DNA of 62,000 nt from Glandiceps talaboti (Eukaryota; Hemichordata; Enteropneusta; Spengelidae): positions 8,342,953 through 8,404,952 of the forward strand of contig NC_135571.1 in the NCBI RefSeq assembly GCF_964340395.1. The letters run 5' to 3'. This document shows positions 42,588-56,100 of the stretch, piece after piece. The stretch's first letter is position 1, and each line of letters opens with the position of its first letter. The position numbers were made by a program, and so were the translations under genes. Under the pieces are notes generated by a model that did not search any database, was not told the DNA's origin, and saw nothing but the letters and a program-made list of their open reading frames with translations.

Positions 42588-43673
42588 TTAGCAGGTACTA
42601 CAGCTAATTAATGATGTACTGGCAGTGAACAAGTTAGACGCTTTCCTAAATGACATGTGATAATAGTCTATATGAAAAATCGTACCGTGTATCTTTCCAC
42701 TGTCTTTACACACTTTGTAATATTCCCCACTCTCTTTCATTTCAGTCAAGGATTTGTTAAACCACTGACGTAGAGGGCTCCCTTTCCGAGTGATGACGTA
42801 TAAATAGGGGTCACCGCATGTGATTGCTGGTCCGATCTCTTCTACGTGTTCCTCCTCTTTCGGAACGTAACGAGGTGTTACGAAAACCACATCAACCTGA
42901 AATAAAATAAGTGTTTACTACTTCCTGTTTATGTATTCTGCTCTAAAAAACAATCATTATGACAATGATTTTAATGTAGTTAGATAAGGTCACCAAATAC
43001 AAAAATATAAGCAAGTAGAAAAAAATAAACATGTATTGTCAAAATGTCGCGTCTCTCATATAAACTTGTGTCGGAAGAAAAACACACACCTCCTCCTTTT
43101 GCAAACCACGTATCAAGTGATATTGGTCTGCGTAGAACACACTGTTCTCTGGTGCAGACATCTCGATTCCGTGCACCTTATCACTCTGCATGAGGCAGAT
43201 GTCATCAAACACATGACCCTCAATGAACCCTGTGTAGAAAATATACAGTAATTATGGGAAATGACGTCGTGATGATGTCATGTAGAACATCTAGATGCAC
43301 AATTTACACTTAAAGACAATGATAACTATAAGAATGCTATGGAAACGTAATCATGTACCATAAAGTGGTCATATGGCTAAAAATATTTATTTATTTCGTT
43401 TGAAACACTACGTCACGTTCAGTCTGTTTATACGTCTGTCACGAATTGTCGGATATGACGTCATGATGACGTCATGAAAATTAAGGCTTTTCTCTGCTCG
43501 GATGAGTCGATTCACTGAAGTTCTCTTAAATGTTATAGTGACAGTATGTGATGTTCTTATTGATATGCGCTGCGGCTATTTTCACAGATAGTTCTTAAAG
43601 TTTGAAGAATTCTGTTCACATACAATTCATCCTTGTGTGTTGGCAAAGGATTCAGACTTAAAATAATGTAAAA

Positions 43674-43710
<37 letters not shown>

Positions 43711-46700
43711 TACATAGATAGATAGTTAGATAGACAAAAATTATAGGAAAGAAAACAATTATGACGTCACTTGCACATATGTACATGTTTTCATAGAGGA
43801 CGATTATGGTGTCACCGGCCAATGAAGTAGATGAAACATAAACACGTAAACAAGTGATATACCGATTTTAACATTTGAGAGTTTGGTTGGGTCCACTCCC
43901 GTCGGATTTCCTTCTTTGACATAGAATTTGGCATAACTGTACTCGTAATGGGTCAATGGATCAACAAAGTCAAATAGTGCCACACGCTCTGGAGATTTCA
44001 CATAACCAACACAGCCATCATACCATCCCCCAAGAATACCTACACAGGGTAATTAAGAATAATTATCAGGAAAAATGGTATGTATGTATGTATGTATGTA
44101 TGTATGTATGTATGTATGTATGTATGTATGTATGTATGTTTGTATGTATGTATGTATGTATGTATGTATGTATGTATGTATGTATGTATGTATGTATATG
44201 TGTATGTGTGTATGTGTGTGTATGTATGCATGTATGTATGTACGTACGTATCTGTGTGTGTATGTATGTATGCATATAGAACAAGACGGACAACTTATTC
44301 TCACATATGCATGCGACTATAGTAATGCATGTGAAGAGCGTGGAGCGGGAGTTATGGTGTTGAACAAGGAATCAGATATTTTTATGACACGCCTAGGCAG
44401 TAATATTCTATTTCCGGTACCGAGAATATAGATATACACAGTATGCAAATGTTTACCTCCTCCAGCTACTGGCCTTTGACCTTCGACCTGGTGGTAACAG
44501 TTTTTGACGTTATCATACACAAGTTCACAGTGTTTGCCTGCATGGTTACAAACTGTAACATAAATGTTAACATCAAACGTCAATGTCCCCATATCTGACT
44601 CATTATCTAGCTCATCTAACTCATTATCTCTCATTATCTAATTCATTATTTGACTCATTATCTGAATCATTATCTAACTCACTATCTGACTCACTAACTC
44701 ACTATCCAACTCATGATCAAATTCACTATCTAACTCATTATCTCTCTAGTCTCACTCAAATTAACTCAACTTGTGAATATTCCTTCCGCTAAACCTTTTC
44801 TCTCACCTACAATCATTACATCCAGCGCTCTTTAAATAAACATAATTCCCAACTAACGATCGAATTTCAGATAGTGACATTCACCATCAAGTGGGGTGTT
44901 TACAATGAAATCAAAAAGTATTTTCCTGGCGTCAGCCAGAGAATGTTTTTCTCTGACCCAACGAAAAATAAGTCCTGGCGCTAGATAAGAGTGTCGAAAA
45001 GGGGTCTCTCTTTTTACGACAATGTCAATAAAGTATATAGTGTACTGGTTTGTACAATATTCAACATAAAACTTAATTCTTGCAGAGACGTACAGTGCGT
45101 ACACTATCAGATGACGTATGCTAACCTGCATTGATCAATTCTAAGAGGAATCCTTCAAATTTCCCCTCTTCATTTCTAAAACGGAAAATCGAAAATGACA
45201 TAAATTACTAGAACAATTATTAACATAACATGCATATCACTGCATTCGAAGTAATTAACTTGAAGTATATGGTTGCTTTTTCATTTCTACAACGCAATTT
45301 TGGTTAAATTGAGACAAATCTTCGTCCGGCGTGAGAAAACCTTACTAAGATTATAACATTTTATCGTGTAACGGTAAAAACATTAAAGTAACTGTTACAT
45401 TTTAATTAATAGACCTGCCAGACAAAATTGACATTGTTAGTGTATACACACTGTTGATGGCATGCTAAGATAATCATAGCTCGAGCAAAGGTAATGTAGC
45501 AATGTTCTTAAAGCTTGTGTCATTATACACACATTTGTCTATTATCGTACCAAAGAAGACGATACAACGTAGCGATGGTATTTAAACAAGCTAGAAGTCG
45601 TTTTATTTCAAGTCAGCTGGTCTCCATTGTAAAAGAATTGAAGCAAGGGTGATTGACAAGTTCAATATACATACATGTGTTCGTTATGATCTCCGTTCCA
45701 GAGATGAATAGCAAATAGCCAGGGACGGTCAACTTTATCCTTGCTCACATCCGGGTTCGTCTTCTCTACGGTGGCGTGATGCATTCGCTTGTACAACATA
45801 CGACGGTACAATGATGGGAAGGAATAGTCCTGTAAAAATGAATTCTTGGCATTTTGTATCATCATTATTTATTTATTACTTGTTGCAGAATATGCTTTTA
45901 TATTGCTTTTATTAATCTTCTTAGACTATTACCCACTAGTTTGACTAGTACCTGTGCAATAGGGAACTTGCGATCAAGACTGAGCATGCTCAGACGCAAA
46001 GGACTATGGGATTATCTGTGGTTAGCGTAATACCTAATCTGGAGCTACCGATAAAATAAACCTCCCACACTGGTCAGGGTAACTATGAATTGATCATTTG
46101 TGGTTAAGAACAATGTAACATAATTTAATCCGTCATTTTTCTAATACCCTCTGCAACTCTATATCGGTAACATATTCAATATAGATCACATCTCCCCCAT
46201 CTTGGCCAAATAACCTGCTGTTTTCCCTCAACAATTTATGGAAATCTATTTATTTGACACAGACCCATACTGTGTCTGTGACATAGTTACAATCCAAATT
46301 CTAGCATTTTTTTTTGTCAACGTTCACCCAAAAGGTGTCTCGTTAAACGGAATTTGTTGAAACAATGGGGAAGAGACAGTATGGCATAATGATATACAAG
46401 ATATCTATAAGGCAAAACATCAACGATATTTGTTGTACTTTAATCCAAGCAATCCTATCAGCCAAGCTTAACTACAATGTTGTACAGACTTCCTGAAACC
46501 ATAAACCTATAACAACTTACTCTAGAAATCTGAGCTATAAAAATCTGATTGACTGATTGATTGATGTCAAAGAATCCCCTATGATGCAAAAACACTTCTA
46601 ACAATGCCAGTGAGAATTATAATGTAGGTTATTGAAAGTATTCATCAACATTAACATTACACTATTAAGAATGTTTAATCAAGGTTAATTATGAGTAAAA

Positions 46701-47609
46701 AGCTAGTGTCACTGTAATAACGTGAAAACCTGTGTTTATTTTGACATGAACTTATAATTATACTTCTAAGATGTTTTTTTTTAACATTTGAAAACTTGAT
46801 TCTTTGAAATATTATTCAAGATTTAAAAACAAATAACTACTCACTGCATCATACATGTTGCCGTACCACGAGTCATGTCCTGTGCTAGCTGTGAAAATAT
46901 GAATTTTTAACATATGAAATAAAACACTATTCAATGTGAACGTGTACAATTCATTCGAAGATAGGGTTGTTGGGACAAACGCGCGATGAACAAACAAACA
47001 AACAAACCCACAGACAGCCAGCCAGACAGACAGGCGGGCAGGCAGACAGGCGGGCAGGTAGACAGATGCGGTCTACCAGTTTTTACCAGATTAGAAAAGT
47101 GGACTTAGGCTCTAGATCTGCCCCAACCCCGAAATCAGCAGACTTGGCACAAATTTGTCATTTTTGCCAGAGCATAATTCCTTCAAACACAACCTCTAGG
47201 CCTTTGCCGTAAAAGGGACAGATAGTTTTACGACAATGCAAATATTAGAAGTCCAGGCAACAACGTTAATGTCATTAACCAGGTCATCCTTTAAACTTTA
47301 ACTGCTGCCGTGTATGTAATAATTTCGCTGACTGAAACGGAGATCAGGAAAGCAGCTAACTTCTCACCACATTGTATTTCAATATATCGTAATACGTAAA
47401 TATAAGCTCTGCAACTACAATTTCTTAACCACTACTCTGGTCTATTATATATTTTAGAATAACATCTCTATTCAGTACAGTTAAATAATCATAAGTATGA
47501 TTTGGCATTGCGACTGACGACGAATCATGAAAATACGTGAAAACAGTTGATTGTTCTTTTTACCTGCTGCAGTTACCATGGTAACCGAAATAACAAAAAT
47601 AGTCCACAT
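42588..47609 (-). CDS. Gene F: secreted family-3 solute-binding-protein-like (SBP_bac_3-type) protein
   Basis: Minus-strand exons in transcript order: 47564-47609 (signal peptide MWTIFVISVTMVTAAG), 46845-46888, 45675-45829, 45126-45175, 44457-44552, 43863-44039, 43090-43229 and 42588-42896; 338 residues if the last exon is read through. Family-3 landmarks: a first strand RPWLFAIHLWN, then NEEGKFEGFLLELINAVC (the GxxxGFxxDxxxA pattern), GGWYDGCVGYVKSPERVALF (the ligand-Arg segment TPERxxxxDFxxP in bacteria), a second-lobe strand EGHVFDDICL, VDVVFVTP, and the terminal helix LRQWFNKSLTEMKESGEYY. Seven Cys match positions in G and H. In bacteria this fold binds amino acids for ABC transporters; here it is a secreted eukaryotic protein with eight exons, so its ligand is unknown. 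The C-terminal tail differs from G and H: a donor-like GTACGA follows the CAC codon, so another last exon is possible. Confidence 0.82.
43675..43735. repeat. (ACAG)n then (GATA)n microsatellite in gene F intron
   Basis: Intron between the exons at 43863 and 43229. The same intron holds (TTCA)n in G and (TTCA)n/(CAGT)n in H. Confidence 0.93.
44079..44280. repeat. (ATGT)n array in gene F intron
   Basis: Starts about 40 bases from the exon boundary at 44039, a position also occupied by arrays in G (53115) and H (59911). Confidence 0.97.
44583..44755. repeat. Degenerate 12-base minisatellite (TCATTATCTAAC-like)
   Basis: About 14 imperfect copies of ACTCATTATCT-type units in the intron upstream (in transcript sense) of the exon at 44552. 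The unit is longer than the tetramers seen elsewhere. Confidence 0.85.
45958..46118. mobile_element. MITE, AATAGGGAACTTGC family, copy c (right end missing)
   Basis: Very close to copy b from AATAGGGAACTTG through CTGAGCATGCTCAG and GGGATTATCTGTGG to TTGTGGTTA, then homology stops at about 46118. It is a truncated copy in a gene F intron. Confidence 0.8.
46119..46844. other. Rest of gene F intron 2, no other feature
   Basis: AT-rich, no exon candidates. Includes a short ATTGATTG run at about 46548-46563. Confidence 0.5.
46889..47563. other. Gene F intron 1
   Basis: Holds a short CAAA and GGCA/GACA repeat cluster at about 46990-47065. Nothing else recognised. Confidence 0.6.
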
Positions 47610-47694
47610 CCTGAGATGTCTGTATGTTCTTGTACGCCGATTTGTCGTAGCCAGGGCTATTGTTGAAACCTGTATGGCTGGTATATGCAAGATA

Positions 47695-47799
47695 ACACTA
47701 TATCAGGTGATAGTCTGAATACAATACATTTGATAGATTTGATGACATCGACCAGTTATTGTCTAGTTCTCTGGGTCATAGGCTGCTAAACCGGACGAC
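47695..47799 (-). promoter_or_regulatory. Upstream block conserved between genes F and G
   Basis: ACACTATATCAGGT (47695-47708) lies 86 bases upstream of the ATG and recurs 95 bases upstream of the gene G ATG (56485-56498). A second block with TTGTCTAGTT, GGCTGC, AAACC and GACGA (about 47755-47799) recurs at 56541-56585. Order and spacing are kept, so these are shared promoter-proximal sequences. Which part is functional cannot be told. Confidence 0.5.
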
Positions 47800-47934
47800 A
47801 GGTTGTGATAAAGACGGGGTCTATGATAAAGGGTCACTAGCAGTATCTGTTAGCCTGACCTTCGTATTTTGATCTTTTGTAGTTAAATCTTTAAAAAATA
47901 TTCATTACCCAACTTTGTAATGCATGAGTGTGTG

Positions 47935-48063
47935 CGTGCGTGCGTACATGTATATACATACGTACATACAGACTACATACCCAAACAAGATAGATAGAGA
48001 GATAGATAGATAGATAGATACATACACACACACATACATACATACATACATACATACATACAT

Positions 48064-48094
<31 letters not shown>

Positions 48095-48133
48095 GAATAC
48101 AATGCAGGCAGGCAGGCAGACAGACAGGCAGGC

Positions 48134-48178
<45 letters not shown>

Positions 48179-48180
48179 TA
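47935..48180. repeat. Compound array (GTGC)n, (GATA)n, (CATA)n, (CA)n, (GGCA)n, (CAGA)n
   Basis: Six short tetramer blocks in a row upstream of gene F. Confidence 0.96.
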
Positions 48181-49204
48181 AATAATTAAATACTCTTTCT
48201 ATATGCTGGAGAGAGGGCGCTCCAAGTGACTGGCTCTGTGTTCATGTTGAGACAGGCTGCACCTATTCATGGTTCGTATTCGATATGTCCACTGTAAATA
48301 ACTCAGACACAAACAGTAATGATTCACATGTTGTAGTTAACTTATAATCACTGTACAATTGACTTTTAAGGGCCAACACACTGGGTTGTGTCTTTAACCC
48401 AGTACTGTACTAAAAGACATTCCTAGTTGACTACATTCCTAACCCAAACCTTACTGCGCAGTCTCGCAGTCCAAAATAATTCGGTAAACGACACATACAC
48501 AACAGACAATCTCTACCTGCTAGATCGGTCCTATCTTTCTTGAAAAATAGCAGTTTATTTGGAAAAAGAAATTATAACAAAGCTAAAAATCTAACATAAA
48601 TAATTCCTGTGTAGTATCTAAAATGGCCCTTAATAATTCCTTTTGATTTCTTAGTACTCTGAACACTAAATTCACAATTAGTCGTGACATCCTGCTCAAG
48701 TTTCTTGATATTTAGGTCCCTTTCTTTTATCACAAAGTTTTTTATGGTGTCACATTCTTCTCTTGCAGTTTGATTTCTAATCTTGATATTTCAGCACTTT
48801 GCCAGAGCTTGAAATTACCAGAGGTCCAGTGTCCACAGACTACCAATTCTTGCCATGGGGCTACCATAATATATAGCTTGTAGCCCACTCTAGCCACCAC
48901 TCATTATGTAATGATTTAAGGTTGGCAGATTCACAGACATAAAAGTATTTTACATGTAATATCACACACATTTTCCAATATATAGAGAAAATTTCTATTA
49001 AAACGTCAAAAGGTCACAATGAATGATGGTGTACAAATTGTACAATGTATATTTTCTCTACACTGGAGAATACAAGCTATCTGTATTGCACGTCAATTAT
49101 TGTTCTCAATACTCATACACTGGTAATTTACTTTTATAGAAAAAGCATGTACTACTGTAACAAATTACTTGAATAGGAACACCAGAAACATTGTCTACAT
49201 AAAA
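48181..49204. other. Intergenic sequence, no gene seen
   Basis: No exon candidates or recognisable repeats. Confidence 0.5.
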
Positions 49205-50126
49205 TTAACATACATAAAAAAAACAACGAAAATGTTTACAAACATTCATTGTCCCAGGATCATTGTCGAATATGTGCGTCAGACATGTTCTCTTTGACGG
49301 CTGCACAGCAGACAAATCACCATCTCTCTTGTCCTTTGGCTTCGGTGGTAGTCTTGTTGGTGTATATGAACTGCCATCTGCTGACAGGGAGTCAGGACAC
49401 ACATCGGCGGGTCAATTTAGAACACGGAAAGTGTTGTTATAAAAAATAAACAAAAACGATGACTCTAATTCAACAAATGAAAATCATTCTAATAAATCTA
49501 CCCATAGAAACGCGTATACGGCTCAACGCATACATCTTGACAAGTAATTTTTAGAGTAAACTGTCGATTAAGATAACTAAATCACTGAAAACACTCCTGG
49601 GGTGGTCTAAATTTGAACCAGGAACTTCAAATTTTAACCCAAAAGAAAAATAGTTAGTTCACTAAGCAGACAGACAACAGACGTACTATTCGAAATTGCG
49701 CCTTTTGGAGGTCACGGTTCGATTTTTGCCAACGACAGTTCAGCTTCAGAACAAACAATCTTGCACGAGGAGAAAAATGCAAAATAAGTAGTCAATTTTA
49801 ACCATTTATAAATCCTTGTGGATATATAATTTCCGGCAATTCTTACCTTAGAACAGAAATACTCGTGTTTACTGATTTTGTCGGTGTTTAGTTCATCCCA
49901 CGGCGTGGCGTCTCCCACACGCCTTTATCCACCGCGCCGCAGACATTTTTCTAGTTGGCAAGCGTTGTCGGTTTGGGGAATGGGACACAGTGGATAGTAG
50001 GTTATGTGCCCAGATACCACTCATCTGATTTGCACGTACGTTAAGCACATCTTTCAACCATTTTCGATTGAAATACCGCAAAACCACAGCAAAAACATGA
50101 ACGGCAGTACTGCAGCTCATCACGTA
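49205..50126 (-). CDS. Unrecognised gene candidate between F and G (low confidence)
   Basis: Two minus-strand stretches look more protein-like than their surroundings. The upstream one runs from an ATG at about 50126 (MSCSTAVHVFAVVLRYFNR...) to a stop near 49893. A +1 frame switch near 49915 would continue into GDATPWDELNTDKISKHEY and end at a good donor (AAG then GTAAGA, exon edge 49847). The downstream one ends at 49205 and reads CPDSLSADGSSYTPTRLPPK, KPKDKRDGD and CLTHIFDNDPGTMN. I recognise no family. The frame break means this could be a pseudogene, a sequencing error, or a non-coding first exon. The CCAAT box at 50189 supports a promoter here. Confidence 0.25.
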
Positions 50127-50188
50127 CAGTGCAGTGTTGATCACGACTCAGTGTGGGACAAAATGGCGTGATTTTATTTACCGAGTTC

Positions 50189-50198
50189 TGATTGGCTA
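50189..50198 (-). promoter_or_regulatory. CCAAT box (AGCCAATCAG)
   Basis: Perfect CCAAT core on the minus strand, about 60 bases upstream of the candidate ATG at 50126, in locally GC-richer sequence. Consistent with a promoter for the unrecognised gene, but a single motif is weak evidence. Confidence 0.3.
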
Positions 50199-50638
50199 AG
50201 AGTTCTGTTTGATTGACAGGAGTGGAACCATAAAGATGATGGCTGTAATACTCTGCCTGTCATGCCTCACTAAAAATAAATACTAGAGTTCTAAAAAGTA
50301 CTTACAGTAATTTTATTCTCTTCTACCGGCTAACAATAATTATTCAATGACAGACTGATATGATGAGTAACATTACAACCAAATTGTTACAGAAAAACAA
50401 GGCAATTCCAGGAAAATGTGTAGGTGGTGTTTGGAATTTTTTTCCATTCATGACGTATTCAAGTAGTTTGCATATATCCTGAAAACATTTTCTCGATGAA
50501 GAATAGTAAATTTATTTATTGAACACATTCAGATTGGTCTTGGAATGTAGACAAAAACAACATGAAAATAATCAGAAGAGTTCAAAGGTCAGATTTCTAA
50601 CAGTCTTCTGTGTTCGTCTATGGAGACTGTGATGATGT

Positions 50639-50840
50639 CTATGTGGTTGCTCGTACACAGTCAAATGGGTAATCTGAAAGTGAATAACAGAAAGTATTAT
50701 TATTATTTCATTATATCTGAAAATATTGTGCTGGTTTGGTTTCTAAATTATTAATTTAGCTGAGTTAATATAGCTTACAAGTTTAATCCTGATCATTCAA
50801 GTGCTTAGCTGATATATAGATTCTATCAATCAATCGATTG

Positions 50841-50911
<71 letters not shown>

Positions 50912-50986
50912 TATTGATTGACCAACGTTATTTAGAGATACTAAGGAGGTGATTTGTTGTAAGATAAATGTTTTTCTAATCTTCGA

Positions 50987-51041
<55 letters not shown>

Positions 51042-53113
51042 TCAGTTTGTAGTCATTGCCTCGATACAGAATCTATCGATAGCAATCAGCGTAATTTACT
51101 TGAGTATGTACAAGCCAAGTTATTGTCAGTGTATCCATCACGACAAGTCGTGTCTACTTTACTAGTTCTAAAGTACTAGAATGATGTGTCAGTCCTTATT
51201 TTGTCATAAATTATGCTTGAAAATATATAATTGTGTTATCAAAAACATCTTCTTTTCATTCAGCTGGAAAACAGTTTTGACTTAAAAGTTTTGTCATTTC
51301 GTGTAGTGACTCGTAGTAAAAAGACCCCTTAGGTCACTACTATTTGAGAATAATAATCAATTTGATTAATATACACTACCGTGCTTGTTTTGACTGTCTT
51401 GACACACTTTGTAATATTCTCCACTCTCCTTCATTTCAGCCAGGGATTTGTTAAACCACTGACGTAGAGGGCTCCCTTTCAGGGTGATGATGGAAAGTAA
51501 AGAGTCGCTGCATGTCACACTTGGTCCAACTTCATCGACATGTTCTCCATCACTTGGCTTGATTTCTTCAGGTGATGCGAAAACAAGATCGACCTTTTTA
51601 AAAAACATATATCAGAATAATAAGTTAATTTTTTTACAATGTTACTTTACCTTAAATTGTATCGTCTGTCAAGTTTTACTCAAGTAAAAATGCTTACATA
51701 ATAACCATTTCAAAATGATTTTAATGTCATTACAGGATTTATATAACATTACAACTGTCTTCTGGCATTGTTAGAACTGTTGATTGATTGCATAGTAGGG
51801 ATTTCTTGAACATTTTAAATACGTATGATAAATTACGTTATCGGATCGTTTATCAACTTTATCTTGATACCGGGTTCATGAGTTCAGTTACTTGCAAGTG
51901 ATGGTTAAATGTGCTCCAGTAAGTGGAATACTGCGAGTATCTTTTGAATATGCAGCAAAAACTACACCCAAACACGTGTAAGCTCAGCTTGTGCCTAAAA
52001 GTCAGTTTTCATTGCACAACACTGATAAAGCGACGTTTTGATCACAAGAAAGTATAATCAACCGTAAAAATGGCACTAAATATTTCACCCACCTCTCCCT
52101 TCTCCAAACCACGTAATAAGTGAGTGTTGTCAGCATAGAAAACTTTGTTCTCCGGTGGGGAAGTCAAGATTCCGTGCACCTTGTCACTATGCATGAGGCA
52201 GGCGTCATCGAATGCTTGACCCTCAATGAACCCTGTGTAGAAAACACATAAGTTATCTGAAAGGACACCATGATGATGTCGTGTAGAAAATAGACAAAAT
52301 GAAACTCTAAAGCAAGGGCAACTAAAATTATGTCATAGCTATATACTGTTGTACTAAATACTAAACCATAACGTGCGTGGTGACGTGATCATACGGGTCC
52401 CAATATGGTATCTATTTTGATGGTTTAGTACTTGATAAATAATGTAAAACATCAGAGACCAAGTCCGTGTTTATAAGTAAATAATTAAAAATAACTTTGC
52501 AAACGTAAGTAGGTGAGTCAATTGTTAACACACAGGATAACTATGATTAATCACTACGTCACGTCCGGTCTGTTCGTGCACCTGTCACTTCTCCATAGAA
52601 ATATCCCTACGCATTAGTGTTGTGTATTTTTTATTAAAATGATTACTTCTATTCATATTTGTTTACTTGTCTGTACCTGTCTACAAATCAATTAGTATAA
52701 GTCACCTTCTCCACGCGCGCTTCATTCATTTTTTCATTCGCTCGTGCGTTCGTTCGTTCATCCATTCATTCATTCATTCATTCATTCATTCATTCATTCA
52801 ATTCATCATTCGTTCATCCATGTATTCATTCTTTGAGTTACGTCACAATGCTATCACAATGCAGTTAGTTGTTAAAATATAGACAAAAGTAAACACATCA
52901 TACCAATTTTAGCGTTTGAAAGGTCTGTAGGATCCACTCCATGTGGATTTCCTTTCTCCACGTAGAATTTTCCTGCAGTATACTGGTAACGGGCCAATGG
53001 GTCTATATAGTCGAACAGTGCCACACGCTCAGGTGATTTCAAATAACCAACACAACCATCATACCATCGCCCAAGGATACCTAAATGGGGAAGATGGTTA
53101 TTGAAATTGTTGC

Positions 53114-53172
<59 letters not shown>

Positions 53173-56100
53173 CCGTCCATCCATCCGTCCGTCTGTCTGT
53201 CTTTCTATCTGTTTGTCTGTATGTCTGTCCGCCCGTATGTATATACATGTAGGCATTTACGTATGTCTGTACGTATTTTTTGCATGTATGTATATAATAT
53301 ATGTGTGCGTGCGTCCGTCCGTCCGTGCGTGCGTGAGTGAGTGAGTGAGTGAATGTACATGTATATATATATATATATATATATGTTTGTGTGTCTACCT
53401 TCTCCAGCAACTGGCCTTTGACCTTCGACCTGGTGGTAACAGTTTTTGGCGCTATCATACACAAGTTCACAGCGTTTACCTGCATGGTTACAAACTGTAA
53501 TAGAAATATTCCATCATGTGATTTATTTTTTTGGTTATGATATTCAATCACCAACCCATCCAGCCTTTCACCCATTCATTCTACCCACCGTCTACCCACC
53601 ACCCTACTCACCTTAGTTATCCACCCGATCCATCAACCATACTCATCCACCCACCCAAACTCTCACAAAGCCACCAACCCTCTCAACAATTCACTCCCCA
53701 CCCAGTCTCTTGACCGTTAAAATACCCAGTTGACTCACCAGCATTGATCATATCTACGAAAAAACCTTCGAAGTGGCCCTCTTCATTTCTATAATCGAAA
53801 AAAAAGTTAATATATCATAACCGAACAAAACCAAAACATACAATTATGTAACACAATATTCAATACAATAAACATTCGACATTTTATTTTACAATTTTAA
53901 CTCTTTTTTCAATCTACACTTTTTGTAAGTTTTATAAGTAAATCGGTACTTTTTAAATTCATGAATGCATTTTGCAGAGTGTGTAATATATACTGGCTAA
54001 CCCACCAACGGTTGACGTAGAGTTCATCAGAGTTGATGACGTTGACACATTTTAAGATAATTTCTGTTGTCTTGGTCGTCGGGGTCAGACAGGTACATTT
54101 AAAGGGGCAATTGATATTTAAGCTGAGTGAATGTTTTTTGGGATTTCATTATTTTCTACGTATTAAAAAACATTCACAGTATTGTACTTACTGATGTATA
54201 GTTAGCAATCACATGCAATTAACTGAACTCAAATCTGGTATTAGGATATAACTTAAAAACGATCTGATGACATAATTTATTATACGTATCAAAAAAAGTA
54301 CTAGAACTTCCTACTATGTAAACAACAGTACTATGAATGCCAGATCATACAAATTGTAATGTCATAGAAGGTATACAGCGACATTATACTAGAATAGTTT
54401 TATCAACGTATTTTGCACATAAGTGAAAAACTTATAAACTCAGCTTGTGCCACTTTAAGTATGTATCTAAATTTCTGAAACACCGTACAACAAGCACGAT
54501 AGCGAGGTATGAATTTTGGACATACTTGTTAGTTTTCCTATCAACTTGTTTGATTTTTAATTATGTATGTCGAAAACTATTATGATATAAAAAGAATATT
54601 TTTTAAAAAATGCATAAACATACAGATCTTCGTAACGTTTATCGTTCCAAAGGTGAACAGCAAAAAGCCAGGGGCGGTCATGTTTTTCTTCCGTCACTTC
54701 AGTATCCTTCTTCTCTACGGTGGCGTGATGATGCATTCGATTGTACAACAGCATACGACGGTATAGTAGCGGTAGGGAGAAATCCTACAGAGAGATAGTC
54801 AATATTCTATGTTAGTCCGCTTAGGGTTAATTTGATAATCGTTGTTCATTATAAGGGGTAATTAGTTTGGTGAGAATTCCTTCACAAATTTTCGGAGAGA
54901 TCAATTTCAATATCCACGATGTTTGTGTTTTAACTTAGTGCGTATCTCAGAAATTATGGTCTCAAATAATTGCTGACTCAGTGTTACGTTGTTCGCGAAA
55001 ACTGAACGAAAATCAAAAGAAAAACCACAGATGTAACGTTATCAAAATTATACTCAATATACCCATTTAGAATTCTAATTAAAGTGGTCGCCAAATACTA
55101 TACTTTTAATAATATTAACTCAATACATTTCTACTTTCTTTGAAAACAAGATGGTGAAACCAAATTGACATTCTACTTTCCTTACAAACAAACCGTCCGT
55201 CCGCCTGTATGTTTGAAATTACTATATACAGAGTAAGAACTACTCACCGTATTATAGGCGTCCCCGTACCATTGGCCATATCCTGAGCTGGCTGAGGAAA
55301 AAAATACATTAATTTAATTGTTTTAAAGAAAATAATTCTGTAACATGAAGCAACGCAACACGAAATGACACATGCACATCTCATTAGACCGAATAAAAAT
55401 GGGACGGTTCCTTTTACACGCAATTTCAGAATACGTGGGGTCGGGTAAGCGGAACCGGAAGAGGCCTAATTAAACCCGTGTAATTAAAAAATGGTCTGAC
55501 TCAATAAATATCTGATAATTAATTTCTTGTAATTAAAAAGTGGTCTGACTCAATAAATGTTTGATAAATAATTTCTTGTAATTAAAAAATGGTCTGACTC
55601 AATAAATGTCTGGTAATTAAACTCCTGTAATTAAAAATATTCTATAAATATCTGATGAACCCCTGTAATTAATATATGGTCAGTCAGTTCATCTTGATTT
55701 CTAATAGGGAACTTGCCAACCCGCCATGTTGAATGTTGATTGCATCATGGGAAATATGATAATACATACTGGTCAATTCAATTAGTATTGTAAACAATGT
55801 TGATACATTGTTTGTAACCACAGGTAATCAATTCATAGTCACCTGACCATTGTGGGAGATTTTTTATCAGTAGCTCCAGATTAGGTACTACGATAACTAC
55901 AGATAATCCCATAGTACTTTGCGTCTGAGCATGCTCAGTCTGGATTGCAAGTTCCCTATTACAAAGGTTTCTTTTTTTAGAATTTAAAAAAAAATACGAT
56001 ATATTAACGTCACATAGAAATTGTTCACATTTTGCAAAATGAACATTAATATTATTTTAGTGTTCACGATTTTAGTGTACACTATAATTGAATGCAACAA

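Noticed and set aside
44853-45131. 92-residue open frame next to a gene F exon
   Set aside because: Its only overlap with the exon is the first few bases; it has no counterpart in G or H and reads into the intron.
53531-53713. Pro/His/Ser-rich frame at 53531-53713
   Set aside because: Low-complexity CCAC/CATC sequence in an intron on the strand opposite to gene G.
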